Positions 44,544 through 53,148 of a DNA stretch of 64,000 nt are shown here, piece after piece. The stretch is from Mariprofundus sp. UBA1536 (lineage in GTDB: Bacteria > Pseudomonadota > Zetaproteobacteria > Mariprofundales > Mariprofundaceae): NCBI GenBank assembly GCA_002323245.1, contig DCPU01000014.1, forward strand, positions 62,001-126,000. Direction: 5' to 3'. The position numbers and the translations under genes were made by a program. The notes under the pieces are model-generated. The model saw only the letters and a list, made by a program, of their open reading frames with translations, was not told the DNA's origin and ran no database searches. How positions within the stretch are numbered: position 1 is the first letter of the stretch; each line of letters starts with the position of its first letter.

Positions 44544-44600
44544 GATGCAAACAATGGACATAGCCAATGATTTTAGCGTGAAAGTTTTATTAAGATTCAC

Positions 44601-47600
44601 TCATGTTACAGGCTGATCTTTTACACCCTTCACAAACAATGATTTTACATCCAAAGCTATCGCTAGCGTCGCTGGGATCGCAAACAATGTGATTACAGTT
44701 GAGAAGATTAGTCCCCAAGACAAGGCAAGCGCCATGGGTGCAACGAAGGGGTCAAAGCCGCCCCAGCCGTATGCTGTTGGCAAAAGTCCCACCACTGTAG
44801 TAATGGCCGTGAGCAATACCGCACGCAACCTTCTGCGGCTGCCGTGAATAATCGCTTCAAACCAATGTTTACCATCAGCCAACTCACGTTGAATCAACAC
44901 TGCTAGCACAAGGGATGAGTTCACCACCACGCCCGTCAACGCCACAAAACCCATCATCGACATAAATGACAAAGGTTGACCATGTAAGAACAAGCCCACC
45001 ACGATACCAATCATGCCGAATGGGATCGCAAACATTACCAAGAATGGATATGACATGCGGTTAAACTGAATCGCCAAAATCACAAAAATACCCAGCAGCG
45101 CAAAGATAAAACTGAACACAAGGCCATTCACCGATTCCTCAGTTTTCTCTTGTTCGCCGCCCAATGTATATTTCACATCTGCAAATTCAGTAGAGCTCAA
45201 CCACTCTTTATCACGATTTTTAATCATATCGTTCAATTCTTTTGAGGTGATGACATCATCCTTCACTTCCGCAGTCACATTCAACACACGCACCCCATCT
45301 TTATGGCGAATGCTGGTTAAACCTGGCCCTTCAGTAAAACGCGCAATTTTCTCCAGCGGCACCAATCCACCCTGACGATTGGGAATCAGAAGTTTTTTCA
45401 GCGTTTCAACATCACGCTGCGCCATGTCTGGGTAACGAATGGTCACATCAATCTCTTCTTTACCACGCTTTAAGGTTGAAACGGGAATTCCGTCAAATGC
45501 AGCTCGAATATGCGTCGCTACCGAGGCCAAATCCACCTGCGCATAGGCAGCTAGCTTTCGGTCCAATTCGATATGCACTTCAGGCACACCTTCTTGAAGC
45601 CCACTTTCAATCGAGTGCACGCCTTTAATATTCTTGAGGAATGCGATTAAGTTGATACCACTTAGATTGCGATGCTCATCATCACCAGTGATTTCAACTT
45701 GCAACGCGCGACCTGTTGGCGGCCCGCCTTTAAGCATCACATAGTTTAAATTCACGTCAGGAAAAAGACCTTCCAGCCCTTTCTTCACATTATCCATCAC
45801 CGTATAGGCAGATTCAGAACGCGCAGAAAATGAGGTCAACACGACTTTCAAATAACCAAACCGATCACCAATTTGCTTTAATGCCTCTTGCTCATTGGCA
45901 GCATTATCACCAGCCACAGTAATGGTGGTTTCTAGCAGCGTTGGATCGATATGTTTACGTACCTCTTTATCCATCGCCAAAAGCGTTTGATGTGTTTGCT
46001 CCAAGGTTGAACCCACTGGGTTGGCAACTTGAATATAAAACTGATCTTCTGCACCAGCGGGGAACAATTGAAACTTCACCACACCAGCCAACATCACAGC
46101 GCCCACCAAACCAACAAATGTTAACGCCAAGGTGACGTAACGAATTTTTAGGGCAAAACGCAGAACCTTTTCGTAAACATTGGTCATCCAAATGAGAAAT
46201 GCTTTTTCCTTAGGTGCTTTTTTGGCGCTGGCAAAATCTGTAATATGATTAGGGAGAATAAAAATCGCCTCAACCCAGGAAAAAATAAGTAAAATCACCA
46301 CCACCACGGGGATGGAGTAAATAAATTTACCAATAATCCCATCCATAAACATCATCGGCAAAAAGGCAACTACTGTGGTGAGCACTGTGGCAGTCACAGG
46401 ACCCAACAGCTCATAGGTACCCTTAATTGCCGCCTCAACGGGCGAGAGGCCTTTTTCCATATGGTAGGTGGCGTTTTCACCAATAATAATGGCATCGTCC
46501 ACCATCAGACCCAACACAATAATAAAACCGAACATGGTTAATAGGTTGAGTGTGGTGCCCATCAAATACAACACCAACAAACCCGAGAAGAAGATAATGG
46601 GTAAACCCCAAGCTGTGGTCACAGCCACCGATGGGCGCAAAAACAAAAATAATGTTAACAATACAAACGCCAAACCAATGGCACCATTGCTGGTTAATAC
46701 ATTTAAACGGATACGTGTATTAATCGAGAAATCTTGGTAAGCGCGCACTTCAATTGCTTCATTGTAATGTTTAGGAATCGAAGGCAAGTAAGCTCGAACC
46801 TTATCCACCACAGTAATAATATCGGCATCACCCTTTTTCATTACCGTAAAGTTCATAGCCGACTCACCCATGGCGGCAATATGACGCCTTGGTTTTTCAA
46901 GGGTTTGCGTCACATCGGCAACATCGGAGAGATACAGCGCTTCACCATTTTCATTGGAACGAATCACCAATCGTCCCGCATCTTCAGCATCGGAAAATTC
47001 ACCATTCACACGAATGGTCTTCATGCCTTCCTGAGTTTTCAGCTGACCACCTGGAGCGTTCACGTTCCAGCGTTGCACCAAAGACATCACCTCTTCAGTA
47101 GACACATGATGTTTTGCCATTTTCTCAGGGTTTAGCGTAATTCGGATTTCTTCTTTGCGATCGCCTTTGACATTCACGCTCGATACACCCGGCAAAGCCA
47201 ACAAATCATCTTCAATCATATTGGCGATATGCTTGAGCTCCAATTCTGGGATTGGCCCAAAAATTGACAATGAAATCACTGGAGTTTGTTCAGATTTAAT
47301 TTCTTTTACAAACGGATCCGCTGGTAAATTGTCAGGCAACACAGCGCGGTTTACACCTTGCTGCACATCCGACACAAAGCGTGAACGGTCGGTGTAGTTG
47401 GGATCGACCTCAATCAAAATTTCCATGGAGCCTGGAAAAGATGTGGATGTAATTTTTTTCACGCCATCAATGCCCTTGAGTTCGCGCTCAATAGGCGTAG
47501 CTACCAGCTGCTCAAGCTCTTTGGGTGATGCGCCAGGATATGCCGCACCAATCACCACCAAATCGAAGTTTACGCTTGGAAAAGCTTCACGCTGAATATG

Positions 47601-47693
47601 CAATGCTGCATAAATACCGCCCAGCAAAAGCATACCCGACAGCATGTTTACCAATAGGCCGCGCTCGACAAAAAATGCAATCATGCTTCTCAT
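44601..47693 (-). CDS. RND-family efflux transporter
   Basis: A 1030-residue AcrB-type RND transporter of the hydrophobe/amphiphile class in the inner membrane, driven by the proton gradient. TM1 (LLVNMLSGMLLLGGIYAAL) is followed by the porter domain motif YPGASPKELEQLVATPIE. The TM4 proton-relay pair is intact in GLMVDDAIIIGEN (about residues 400-412). The second half repeats the fold (FVALTGVVVNSSLVLAVL; AVLLTAITTVVGLLPTAYGWG). It starts at TAATG, overlapping the tolC-like stop. No periplasmic adaptor gene accompanies it, which is unusual. The substrate is unknown; multidrug export should not be assumed. Confidence 0.93.
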   Translation of the reverse strand: MRSMIAFFVERGLLVNMLSGMLLLGGIYAALHIQREAFPSVNFDLVVIGAAYPGASPKELEQLVATPIERELKGIDGVKKITSTSFPGSMEILIEVDPNYTDRSRFVSDVQQGVNRAVLPDNLPADPFVKEIKSEQTPVISLSIFGPIPELELKHIANMIEDDLLALPGVSSVNVKGDRKEEIRITLNPEKMAKHHVSTEEVMSLVQRWNVNAPGGQLKTQEGMKTIRVNGEFSDAEDAGRLVIRSNENGEALYLSDVADVTQTLEKPRRHIAAMGESAMNFTVMKKGDADIITVVDKVRAYLPSIPKHYNEAIEVRAYQDFSINTRIRLNVLTSNGAIGLAFVLLTLFLFLRPSVAVTTAWGLPIIFFSGLLVLYLMGTTLNLLTMFGFIIVLGLMVDDAIIIGENATYHMEKGLSPVEAAIKGTYELLGPVTATVLTTVVAFLPMMFMDGIIGKFIYSIPVVVVILLIFSWVEAIFILPNHITDFASAKKAPKEKAFLIWMTNVYEKVLRFALKIRYVTLALTFVGLVGAVMLAGVVKFQLFPAGAEDQFYIQVANPVGSTLEQTHQTLLAMDKEVRKHIDPTLLETTITVAGDNAANEQEALKQIGDRFGYLKVVLTSFSARSESAYTVMDNVKKGLEGLFPDVNLNYVMLKGGPPTGRALQVEITGDDEHRNLSGINLIAFLKNIKGVHSIESGLQEGVPEVHIELDRKLAAYAQVDLASVATHIRAAFDGIPVSTLKRGKEEIDVTIRYPDMAQRDVETLKKLLIPNRQGGLVPLEKIARFTEGPGLTSIRHKDGVRVLNVTAEVKDDVITSKELNDMIKNRDKEWLSSTEFADVKYTLGGEQEKTEESVNGLVFSFIFALLGIFVILAIQFNRMSYPFLVMFAIPFGMIGIVVGLFLHGQPLSFMSMMGFVALTGVVVNSSLVLAVLIQRELADGKHWFEAIIHGSRRRLRAVLLTAITTVVGLLPTAYGWGGFDPFVAPMALALSWGLIFSTVITLFAIPATLAIALDVKSLFVKGVKDQPVT

Positions 47694-49210
47694 TATTTTT
47701 CCCCTTGCGCTGCTTCCATCGCAGCTGGTTGATTGTTCAATGCATTCACTTCCGCCAGCTCACCCAAAGTGAGCGCCAAGCGGAAAGCAGCTTGATCTAA
47801 AGCCACTTTCTGAATCACGGTGCGTAATTCGGCGGCACGCAAATCACCTTCAAATTGGATAGCTGTGACTGTGCTACCCCGACCTTCTTGGTAGCGTTTT
47901 GATTCTGCTTCAAATTTTTTGCGCTCAGCAATCACTTGTTGCTGCAGTGCGCGCAATGTCAATTCACCGCTGCGCTGCATATCTGAAATTGTTGCAATAT
48001 CAGTGGCAAAATTTTCCACCATTTTAGAGCGCTCTAAATTAATACTCTCCAAAGCTAGCAATTGGCGCTGAATAGCAGCAGCGCCAGAGGTGTGCTGCCA
48101 AGAATCACTAAACTCTACTTTCAATGCCACATAACGATCATCAAGGGTAAAGCCCTGCCCCAAGGCGGCACCACCACTACCTTCTAAGGCGCGGCTGCCA
48201 ATTTGCCCCACCACATCCAATTGATAAGCATCGGCATCTTTGGCGATATTCAAACGCGATTCAGCAGCAGCATATTGGGCATCAAGCATTTTAAAGACGG
48301 GGCGATTAAATTGAACACGCTTGAGCATATCTTCATGACTGGTGCGTTGGATTGAAACAACATCCGATTGCGGCTCTAACGCATTGTTTCCATCCTGATA
48401 CATCAAACGATTCAAATTGGTTTGCGCCATATCTCTGGCGGCTTTGGCCTGGGTAAGCTGTGATTTGCGCGCTGCGACCAAGGCTTCAGTTTGCAATCGG
48501 TCGGCTTTTTCAATCAAACCAAACGACTCACGTTGCTTTTGATAGGCCAACAAATCATTGGCACGCTTCATGGCATCTTTGGCCAAGCGCAGCGACAAAT
48601 CATCGAGTTTAAGTTGGAAATAAACGCCGATGGATTGATTGGCCAACTGCTCTTTGACCATACGCACTTGCCATTGTGCAGCTTGGATATCCTGCAAACT
48701 TGCTTCTTTTTGAAATTGATAACTTGGGTTGCCCGCACCTTTGGCTAGAGGATAACGATAAATCAAATCAATTTGGTGTTTGAATACGGGGTTGGGCGTG
48801 GACTGAAAGTTAGCTGGCACAGTGGAAGGATAGCTAAGCTCAGCGCGATTATAATTGAGGGTACCTGTGAGCTGACTACCATCTGAAAAGGGTTGTGAAA
48901 CTTGCCCAGAAAGAAATGCTACCGAAGTACCACCTGGTGAAAATGCATTGGTCGCAGGGCTTTTTTCATCACTGATTCCCGCACTTGCTCCGTATCTTGT
49001 TTCCAAAGCACCATCAATGCCTTCACTTTCAGCTTTGCGCATCTGAATTTGCAGATTGGTCATTTGCAGGTCGGGGTGTTTGGCATATACAGCACTTAGC
49101 ACTTCACTAAAGCTGATGCTTTGCGCCTGCAAGTTGGTCGGCACCAAGGCCAAACACAATGCCATCAACCCCGCGGCCAATGGCCAAAATTTGTAGGAAA
49201 TACCTTGCAT
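47693..49210 (-). CDS. TolC-like outer membrane efflux protein
   Basis: Outer-membrane channel partner of the RND pump, about 505 residues. A Sec signal peptide (h-region FWPLAAGLMALCLALVP, cleavage near NLQA) precedes a repeated helical-barrel structure with the OEP pattern: ISFSEVLSAVYAKHPDLQ near the start of the mature protein, long coiled-coil segments, and KRYQEGRGSTVTAIQFEGDL near residue 450. ATG 49210 gives a normal signal peptide and has GAGGG eight bases upstream; ATG 49243 is an alternative. It is transcribed with the RND gene and divergently from marR. Confidence 0.85.
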   Translation of the reverse strand: MQGISYKFWPLAAGLMALCLALVPTNLQAQSISFSEVLSAVYAKHPDLQMTNLQIQMRKAESEGIDGALETRYGASAGISDEKSPATNAFSPGGTSVAFLSGQVSQPFSDGSQLTGTLNYNRAELSYPSTVPANFQSTPNPVFKHQIDLIYRYPLAKGAGNPSYQFQKEASLQDIQAAQWQVRMVKEQLANQSIGVYFQLKLDDLSLRLAKDAMKRANDLLAYQKQRESFGLIEKADRLQTEALVAARKSQLTQAKAARDMAQTNLNRLMYQDGNNALEPQSDVVSIQRTSHEDMLKRVQFNRPVFKMLDAQYAAAESRLNIAKDADAYQLDVVGQIGSRALEGSGGAALGQGFTLDDRYVALKVEFSDSWQHTSGAAAIQRQLLALESINLERSKMVENFATDIATISDMQRSGELTLRALQQQVIAERKKFEAESKRYQEGRGSTVTAIQFEGDLRAAELRTVIQKVALDQAAFRLALTLGELAEVNALNNQPAAMEAAQGEK

Positions 49211-49283
49211 GTTCTTCACCCTCTTTGCTTTTACTTCGCGCATGAAAACAACTCTTCCAATCAAGGAAGCGCCACAAGTTAAG

Positions 49284-49310
49284 TCAATAGTTGATAGTGT
49301 CAACTATTGA
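49284..49310. promoter_or_regulatory. perfect palindromic operator for the MarR regulator
   Basis: TCAATAGTTGA-TAGTG-TCAACTATTGA: two perfect 11-base arms around a five-base spacer, in the divergent control region of the efflux operon and marR. On the minus strand it contains a TTGACA that could be the -35 element of the efflux promoter, so binding would block transcription. MarR dimers commonly bind such sites and repress both genes. Confidence 0.75.
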
Positions 49311-49345
49311 TAACATCAACCAATGCCGTTAATCTTCCGCCCCAT

Positions 49346-49819
49346 ATGAGCCTAAACGACCCTAAAAATCCTGAGATTGCGCTTGGTGCACTGATGCCAC
49401 TGATTAGCCGCATCATGTGCCATGTGCGCCAACAAACGAGTCAGATTTACAAAGCACTGGGGTATGACCTTACGCCTGAAACCGTGGAGACATTACTCAT
49501 CATTCGCCATTTGGGTGGCCTGCCGCAAACTGAGCTTGCGCACATCTTGGGCAAAGATAAAGCTTCAGTAACACGCATTCTCAACACCCTGGTCAGCAAC
49601 AATCTGGTCAGCCGAGAGCATGACACGCATGATCGCCGCGTCATTCGCGCTACGATTACAGATGAAGGAAAATTAGCTTTTCAAAAGATTTATCCCGCGA
49701 TTCAAACACTAAGCGACACCGTGTTAGCAGGGATTCCTGAAGCAGAGTTTAATATTGCCGTGAAGGTATGCAGCGATATCGTTGCTGGAATTGGCTGTAG
49801 CCACATCCATACCGAATAA
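49346..49819 (+). CDS. MarR family transcriptional regulator
   Basis: A 157-residue winged-helix regulator. The dimerisation helices flank the DNA-binding core (LTPETVETLLIIRHLGGLPQTELAHILGKDKASVTRILNTLVSNNLVSREHDTHDRRVIRATITDEG, about residues 43-108), of which HILGKDKASVTRILNTL is the recognition helix region and DRRVIRATITDEG the wing. I use ATG 49346; a TTG 13 codons earlier falls inside the operator. It is divergent from the tolC-like/RND operon and most likely represses it and itself, releasing on binding a small ligand. Confidence 0.9.
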   Translation: MSLNDPKNPEIALGALMPLISRIMCHVRQQTSQIYKALGYDLTPETVETLLIIRHLGGLPQTELAHILGKDKASVTRILNTLVSNNLVSREHDTHDRRVIRATITDEGKLAFQKIYPAIQTLSDTVLAGIPEAEFNIAVKVCSDIVAGIGCSHIHTE

Positions 49820-49853
49820 AACCCACTTTGTAGAATCATCCACCAAGTGGGTT
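49819..49853. terminator. hairpin between convergent marR and cytochrome b genes
   Basis: AACCCACTT pairs with AAGTGGGTT across a 17-base loop between the two convergent stop codons. T tracts are short on both sides, so it may be a weak bidirectional terminator. Confidence 0.5.
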
Positions 49854-49860
49854 GATTGAC

Positions 49861-50424
49861 TTAATGTTTGTTTTTGTAGCCTGTAACCATTGCGCGCACG
49901 ATGTTTTCTTTATGTTGCACCACAGCCAACACCACGCCACCAATATGCAAACCAATGAATATCAACAAAATCACAGCCAATTGATAATGCACCAATTTGG
50001 ACAAGGCGCCCATGGCATCAGAAACAGGGATATTCAGCGCCCAAACTGGCCCCATATACTCACCCCAACCCAACAGCACCAAGCCAGAGATACCCATCAC
50101 TACCAATGAAGAAATCAGTACAAACACCATCAAGCCTGCCACAGGCGCATGTCCATAATAATGTTCTTTATGGTTACCAGTTAGAATAGATTTGATGTTG
50201 GCGATATAAGTAGAAATTGGGAATACAAAGCTTGAAAAACGGGCATATTTTGTGCCGATAAAGCCCCAAACAATGCGTGCCACCACCAACAACAGTAAAA
50301 AATAACCCAGCCATTCGTGCACATCATCATAACCGTATTCCGCTGCTAGATAAGCAACCGTGAAGCTAGCCACCAAGCTCCAGTGGAAAAAGCGTACAAA
50401 TAAATCCCAAACCAATTCTTTCAT
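49861..50424 (-). CDS. cytochrome b561-type membrane cytochrome
   Basis: A 187-residue, four-helix dihaem cytochrome b of the bacterial b561/Ni-Fe-hydrogenase b-subunit type. Histidines that could ligate haem are in RFFHWSLV (about residue 14), DVHEWLGYF, LVHYQLAVI and GLHIGGVVL. It should take or deliver electrons to quinone in the inner membrane. ATG 50424 follows GAGGGG; a longer start lies in the preceding gene's terminal region. The gene lies 16 bases after the diheme cytochrome c gene, and the two probably form one electron-transfer unit. The donor or acceptor is unknown. Confidence 0.9.
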   Translation of the reverse strand: MKELVWDLFVRFFHWSLVASFTVAYLAAEYGYDDVHEWLGYFLLLLVVARIVWGFIGTKYARFSSFVFPISTYIANIKSILTGNHKEHYYGHAPVAGLMVFVLISSLVVMGISGLVLLGWGEYMGPVWALNIPVSDAMGALSKLVHYQLAVILLIFIGLHIGGVVLAVVQHKENIVRAMVTGYKNKH

Positions 50425-50440
50425 GATGATGCCCCTCAAT

Positions 50441-50998
50441 CTAATCAAAATCCCAGAAATTATCACCTGGAATATCTATCTCATGCTCTCTAAATGAGCC
50501 TTGTTTAGCTTCAGTATGGCAAGCCGAGCAATTGCTCCACGATCTCACTCTGGGGTTACCCGTCACCAATCGCGTTGGCACCTCATCATGAAGCCGAACA
50601 AAATACGACAACTTGGTGATGCGCAGCGGCGTTTCATGTTTTGATAAACCACGCAGCAACTTTTTAGACCATCGTGTTCTACGAACATCCGCAGCATTGG
50701 CTTGTAAAAAAGCCGATATCGCAAGCCGCTCGCCCTCTGCCAATTCAGCATTATCACCAAAATGCTTAACTAAAGCTGAAGGCTGCATAATGGCTTTCCA
50801 TGAGCGACTTGGCAGCAAGTCGGCTTGGTAGGCAAAATGACAAGATGCGCAGTTTTTCTGATAAAGCATATTGTGTAACTTTGCCAAATCTTGCTGCCTA
50901 TGTGAGCGCTCATCATCATCATCATCATCATCATCGGCCAATGCGAACGATGAAAATGCAAATAAAGCAGCCAACACGCAGGCTGCAAAACGAATCAT
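50441..50998 (-). CDS. periplasmic diheme cytochrome c
   Basis: A 185-residue exported cytochrome of the DHC family. The signal peptide (FAACVLAALFAFSSFALA) is followed at once by eight aspartates. The two c-type haem sites are CASCH (residues 50-54) and CSACH (157-161), with family residues AYQADLLPSRSW and HFGDNAEL in between. It should carry electrons in the periplasm to or from the adjacent cytochrome b. The ATG overlaps the efp stop codon by one base (TAATG), an odd partner for a translation factor. It is followed by the cytochrome b gene. Confidence 0.92.
   Translation of the reverse strand: MIRFAACVLAALFAFSSFALADDDDDDDDERSHRQQDLAKLHNMLYQKNCASCHFAYQADLLPSRSWKAIMQPSALVKHFGDNAELAEGERLAISAFLQANAADVRRTRWSKKLLRGLSKHETPLRITKLSYFVRLHDEVPTRLVTGNPRVRSWSNCSACHTEAKQGSFREHEIDIPGDNFWDFD
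50911..50934. repeat. (CAT)8 trinucleotide repeat inside the diheme cytochrome gene
   Basis: Eight perfect CAT units on the plus strand (ATG on the minus strand), read in frame as eight Asp codons just after the signal peptide. Slippage would change the Asp count by whole codons without a frameshift. Confidence 0.9.
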
Positions 50999-51558
50999 TA
51001 GGCGCGTTCCATATACTCGCCGGTTTCAGTATTCACGCGCACTTTTGTGCCCGATTCCAAATAGGGTGGCACCATGATGGACGTGCCTGTTTCGAGTTTG
51101 CCTGGTTTATACGAGCTGGTCGCTGTTTGCCCTTTGATCGACGCATCACATTCCACCACTTCCAAAATCACAGTTTGTGGCAACTTTACATTCAATGGGC
51201 GATCTTCATAAAACTCTACATCCACTTCCATTTCTGGAAGCATATAAGCCATCGCGCTTTCCACCATATCTTCGCCCAAGGTAATTTGCTCATAATTTTC
51301 CATGTTCATAAAGTGGTATTGGCCGCCATCTTCATACAAATATTGCATTTTGCTTTGGCTTAATACCACGCGATCGACCTTTTCTGATGAGTTAAAGCGT
51401 TTGTTGGTTTTGATGCCGTTTTCAATGTTGCGCATTTCCAGCTGCATACAAGCTACGCCTTTACCCGGCGTGACATGCTGCAATTTAATAATGCGCCACA
51501 GGCCACCTTCCCATTCCAAAATATTGCCTACTTTCACGGATGTCACGTTCATCATCAT
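50998..51558 (-). CDS. efp: elongation factor P
   Basis: Translation factor that rescues ribosomes stalled at polyproline; three beta-barrel domains, about 186 residues. The KOW-like N-domain (VKVGNILEWEGGLWRIIKLQHVTPGKGVACMQ, about residues 8-39) carries lysine at the tip of the PGKG loop, the residue modified by EpmA in enterobacteria. The C-domain (SYKPGKLETGTSIMVPPYLESGTKVRV) has the usual conserved end. It has three ATG codons in a row at the start; the first is used. No epmA or epmB gene is nearby. It is followed by the cytochrome pair. Confidence 0.96.
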   Translation of the reverse strand: MMMNVTSVKVGNILEWEGGLWRIIKLQHVTPGKGVACMQLEMRNIENGIKTNKRFNSSEKVDRVVLSQSKMQYLYEDGGQYHFMNMENYEQITLGEDMVESAMAYMLPEMEVDVEFYEDRPLNVKLPQTVILEVVECDASIKGQTATSSYKPGKLETGTSIMVPPYLESGTKVRVNTETGEYMERA

Positions 51559-51707
51559 GGCTAATCACCAGTCCTTTGTATCGATCGCTACGCCTAGCTA
51601 GCATATCATTAATCTTTTAATGCCATGCGCACATGCTAAGCTTGCAGTTTTTAAGAGCGCGAAGCTTAGCTAATCGCAAACCAGACACAACTGCCGGAGT
51701 AACACCC

Positions 51708-52523
51708 ATGAGTATAACCCTGCAAGAATCCTTTGATAGCTTCCTTCTTGACCTGCAAAACAGGGTGGATTCCGACCAGGAAATGATTAGCCATGCTGAG
51801 CAAGCTTTCACCTTTTTTAGTGAATATTTGATTTATTATTCCGATTTATTTCATGCTGATGAAGTCGAAGAAGAAACTGACCCCCAAGATTGGGAAGCGT
51901 CATTAGAACACTTCATCAACCAACTGGCACAAAATGAATACGATACCGTTCCATCCTTAGAAGGCCTACCCATCGATCGCATTGATGGCGATTACTTGCG
52001 CGACTTTATCGCATGGCATTTATTGCGTGAACCCAGCATCAATTCCCTGATTATCCAAGCTTATGCCGAAACCATGATTGATTGGTTGGTATTTGTGCAT
52101 CACAAGCGCTGGATTGATGATGAAACCTATGAGTACTGCAGCGATTGTGTCGCCGATGCTCTGCCCGATGCGAAACGCGCAGTGATGGCAGCTCATCTGT
52201 TGCTCTACCACATCCGCATGGGCGGCGGCATTGCTCCGCGCTTGCGTGGCAAACGTTTTAACACCTTTAAAGAAGGGCATGCCCGCGTGTCTGACATCAA
52301 AAAAGGCGCCATGTGGCTCTCCTTTGACAGTGCGCCTGATGGGCTCATTGGCCCAGTCAAACTACCCGAGACCATTTTACAGCAACTTCGTTTGGGCGAT
52401 GTGATAGACATTGAACTTGGCAAACGCAGTAAAGAATGGACCATTGTTGATATTGGCCCTGTATATCCAGCCTTGGTATACGTCGCTGCCGAAGAAATGG
52501 ATTTACCAGAAAAACAAACATGA
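51708..52523 (+). CDS. hypothetical protein coupled to rraA
   Basis: A 271-residue soluble, acidic protein I do not recognise. The first 200 residues are mainly helical, with QDWEASLEHFINQLAQNE and IDRIDGDYLRDFIAWHLL; two cysteines occur in YEYCSDCVADAL. The last 70 residues look like a small beta-barrel (ISDIKKGAMWLSFDS, LRLGDVIDIELGKRSKEWTIVDIGPVYP), perhaps nucleic-acid- or ligand-binding. ATG 51708 has GGAG eight bases upstream; earlier in-frame starts lack one. It overlaps rraA by four bases, so the two are translationally coupled. Function unknown. Confidence 0.65.
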   Translation: MSITLQESFDSFLLDLQNRVDSDQEMISHAEQAFTFFSEYLIYYSDLFHADEVEEETDPQDWEASLEHFINQLAQNEYDTVPSLEGLPIDRIDGDYLRDFIAWHLLREPSINSLIIQAYAETMIDWLVFVHHKRWIDDETYEYCSDCVADALPDAKRAVMAAHLLLYHIRMGGGIAPRLRGKRFNTFKEGHARVSDIKKGAMWLSFDSAPDGLIGPVKLPETILQQLRLGDVIDIELGKRSKEWTIVDIGPVYPALVYVAAEEMDLPEKQT

Positions 52524-53005
52524 ACCCACCATTTAAAACCACCGACCTCTACGATGAATACCTTGAGGAATTACAAGTCGCCGCACCCATCTTCAGAGAT
52601 TTCGGTGGCAAAAAATCATTCTGCGGCCAAATCGTTACACTCAAAGCCGTCGATGATAATTCATTTCTTAAAGCTTCTTTTGAGCAAGACGGATCAGGCA
52701 AAGTCTTGGTTGTCGATGCATCTGCCTCCATGCGCTGCGCCATGATGGGCGATGTGATTGCAGCCCTTGGCGCAAGCAATGGCTGGCAAGGCATCATCAT
52801 CAACGGCTGCATCCGCGATTCTGCTGAAGTGGGCAAAGTAAACATCGGCGTTAAAGCCCTAGCCACCATCCCGCGTAAAACTATCAAACGCAACCAAGGC
52901 ATCTTAAATATCCCTGTTCACTTCGCAGATATAACATTTAACCCTGATGAATTTATCTATGCCGATGAAGATGGTATTGTCGTTGCAAACACTAACCTCA
53001 TTTAG
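52520..53005 (+). CDS. rraA: RraA family protein (RNase E regulator-like)
   Basis: A 161-residue member of the RraA family. The conserved core is VAAPIFRDFGGKKSFCGQI, VVDASASMRCAMMGDVIAALGASNGWQGIIINGCIRDS split around residues 67-104, IGVKALATIPRKTIKR, and VHFADITFNPDEFIYADEDGIVV. In E. coli RraA trims RNase E activity, but many relatives are aldolases acting on oxaloacetate or 4-hydroxy-4-methyl-2-oxoglutarate. The short form and sequence favour the RNase regulator-like group. It shares an ATGA overlap with the preceding unknown gene. Confidence 0.87.
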   Translation: MNPPFKTTDLYDEYLEELQVAAPIFRDFGGKKSFCGQIVTLKAVDDNSFLKASFEQDGSGKVLVVDASASMRCAMMGDVIAALGASNGWQGIIINGCIRDSAEVGKVNIGVKALATIPRKTIKRNQGILNIPVHFADITFNPDEFIYADEDGIVVANTNLI

Positions 53006-53148
53006 CCATTAATCTTGGCTTTTGATTATGATAAAAATCACTTGGTAACAGGAAAAATACACCTATTAAAGCGGAAAAAAATTCCCTTTGGCACTTTCCA
53101 CTCATTTTTAAATCATTATAAATCAATAGCTTACATTTATATTTTCGT

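Larger units (their letters stand above)
44291..44600. other. 310-bp intergenic region between nuoA and the RND gene
   Basis: No credible gene. It holds the candidate nuo promoter, a strong terminator hairpin for the RND operon, and a further imperfect inverted repeat between the RND stop codon and that terminator. A minus-strand frame running across the terminator is judged spurious. Confidence 0.7.

Noticed and set aside
44354..44554. 66-residue minus-strand frame between nuoA and the RND gene
   Set aside because: It runs across a strong terminator hairpin and an inverted repeat; composition is not protein-like.
50911..50934. CAT repeat as a CRISPR-like or tandem regulatory repeat
   Set aside because: It is a short codon repeat in frame inside a gene; no spacers or further units.
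53093..53110. TTTGGCACTTTCC as a second sigma54 promoter before flgF
   Set aside because: It has a good -24 half but no GC at the required 10-base distance; the site at 53149 fits better.
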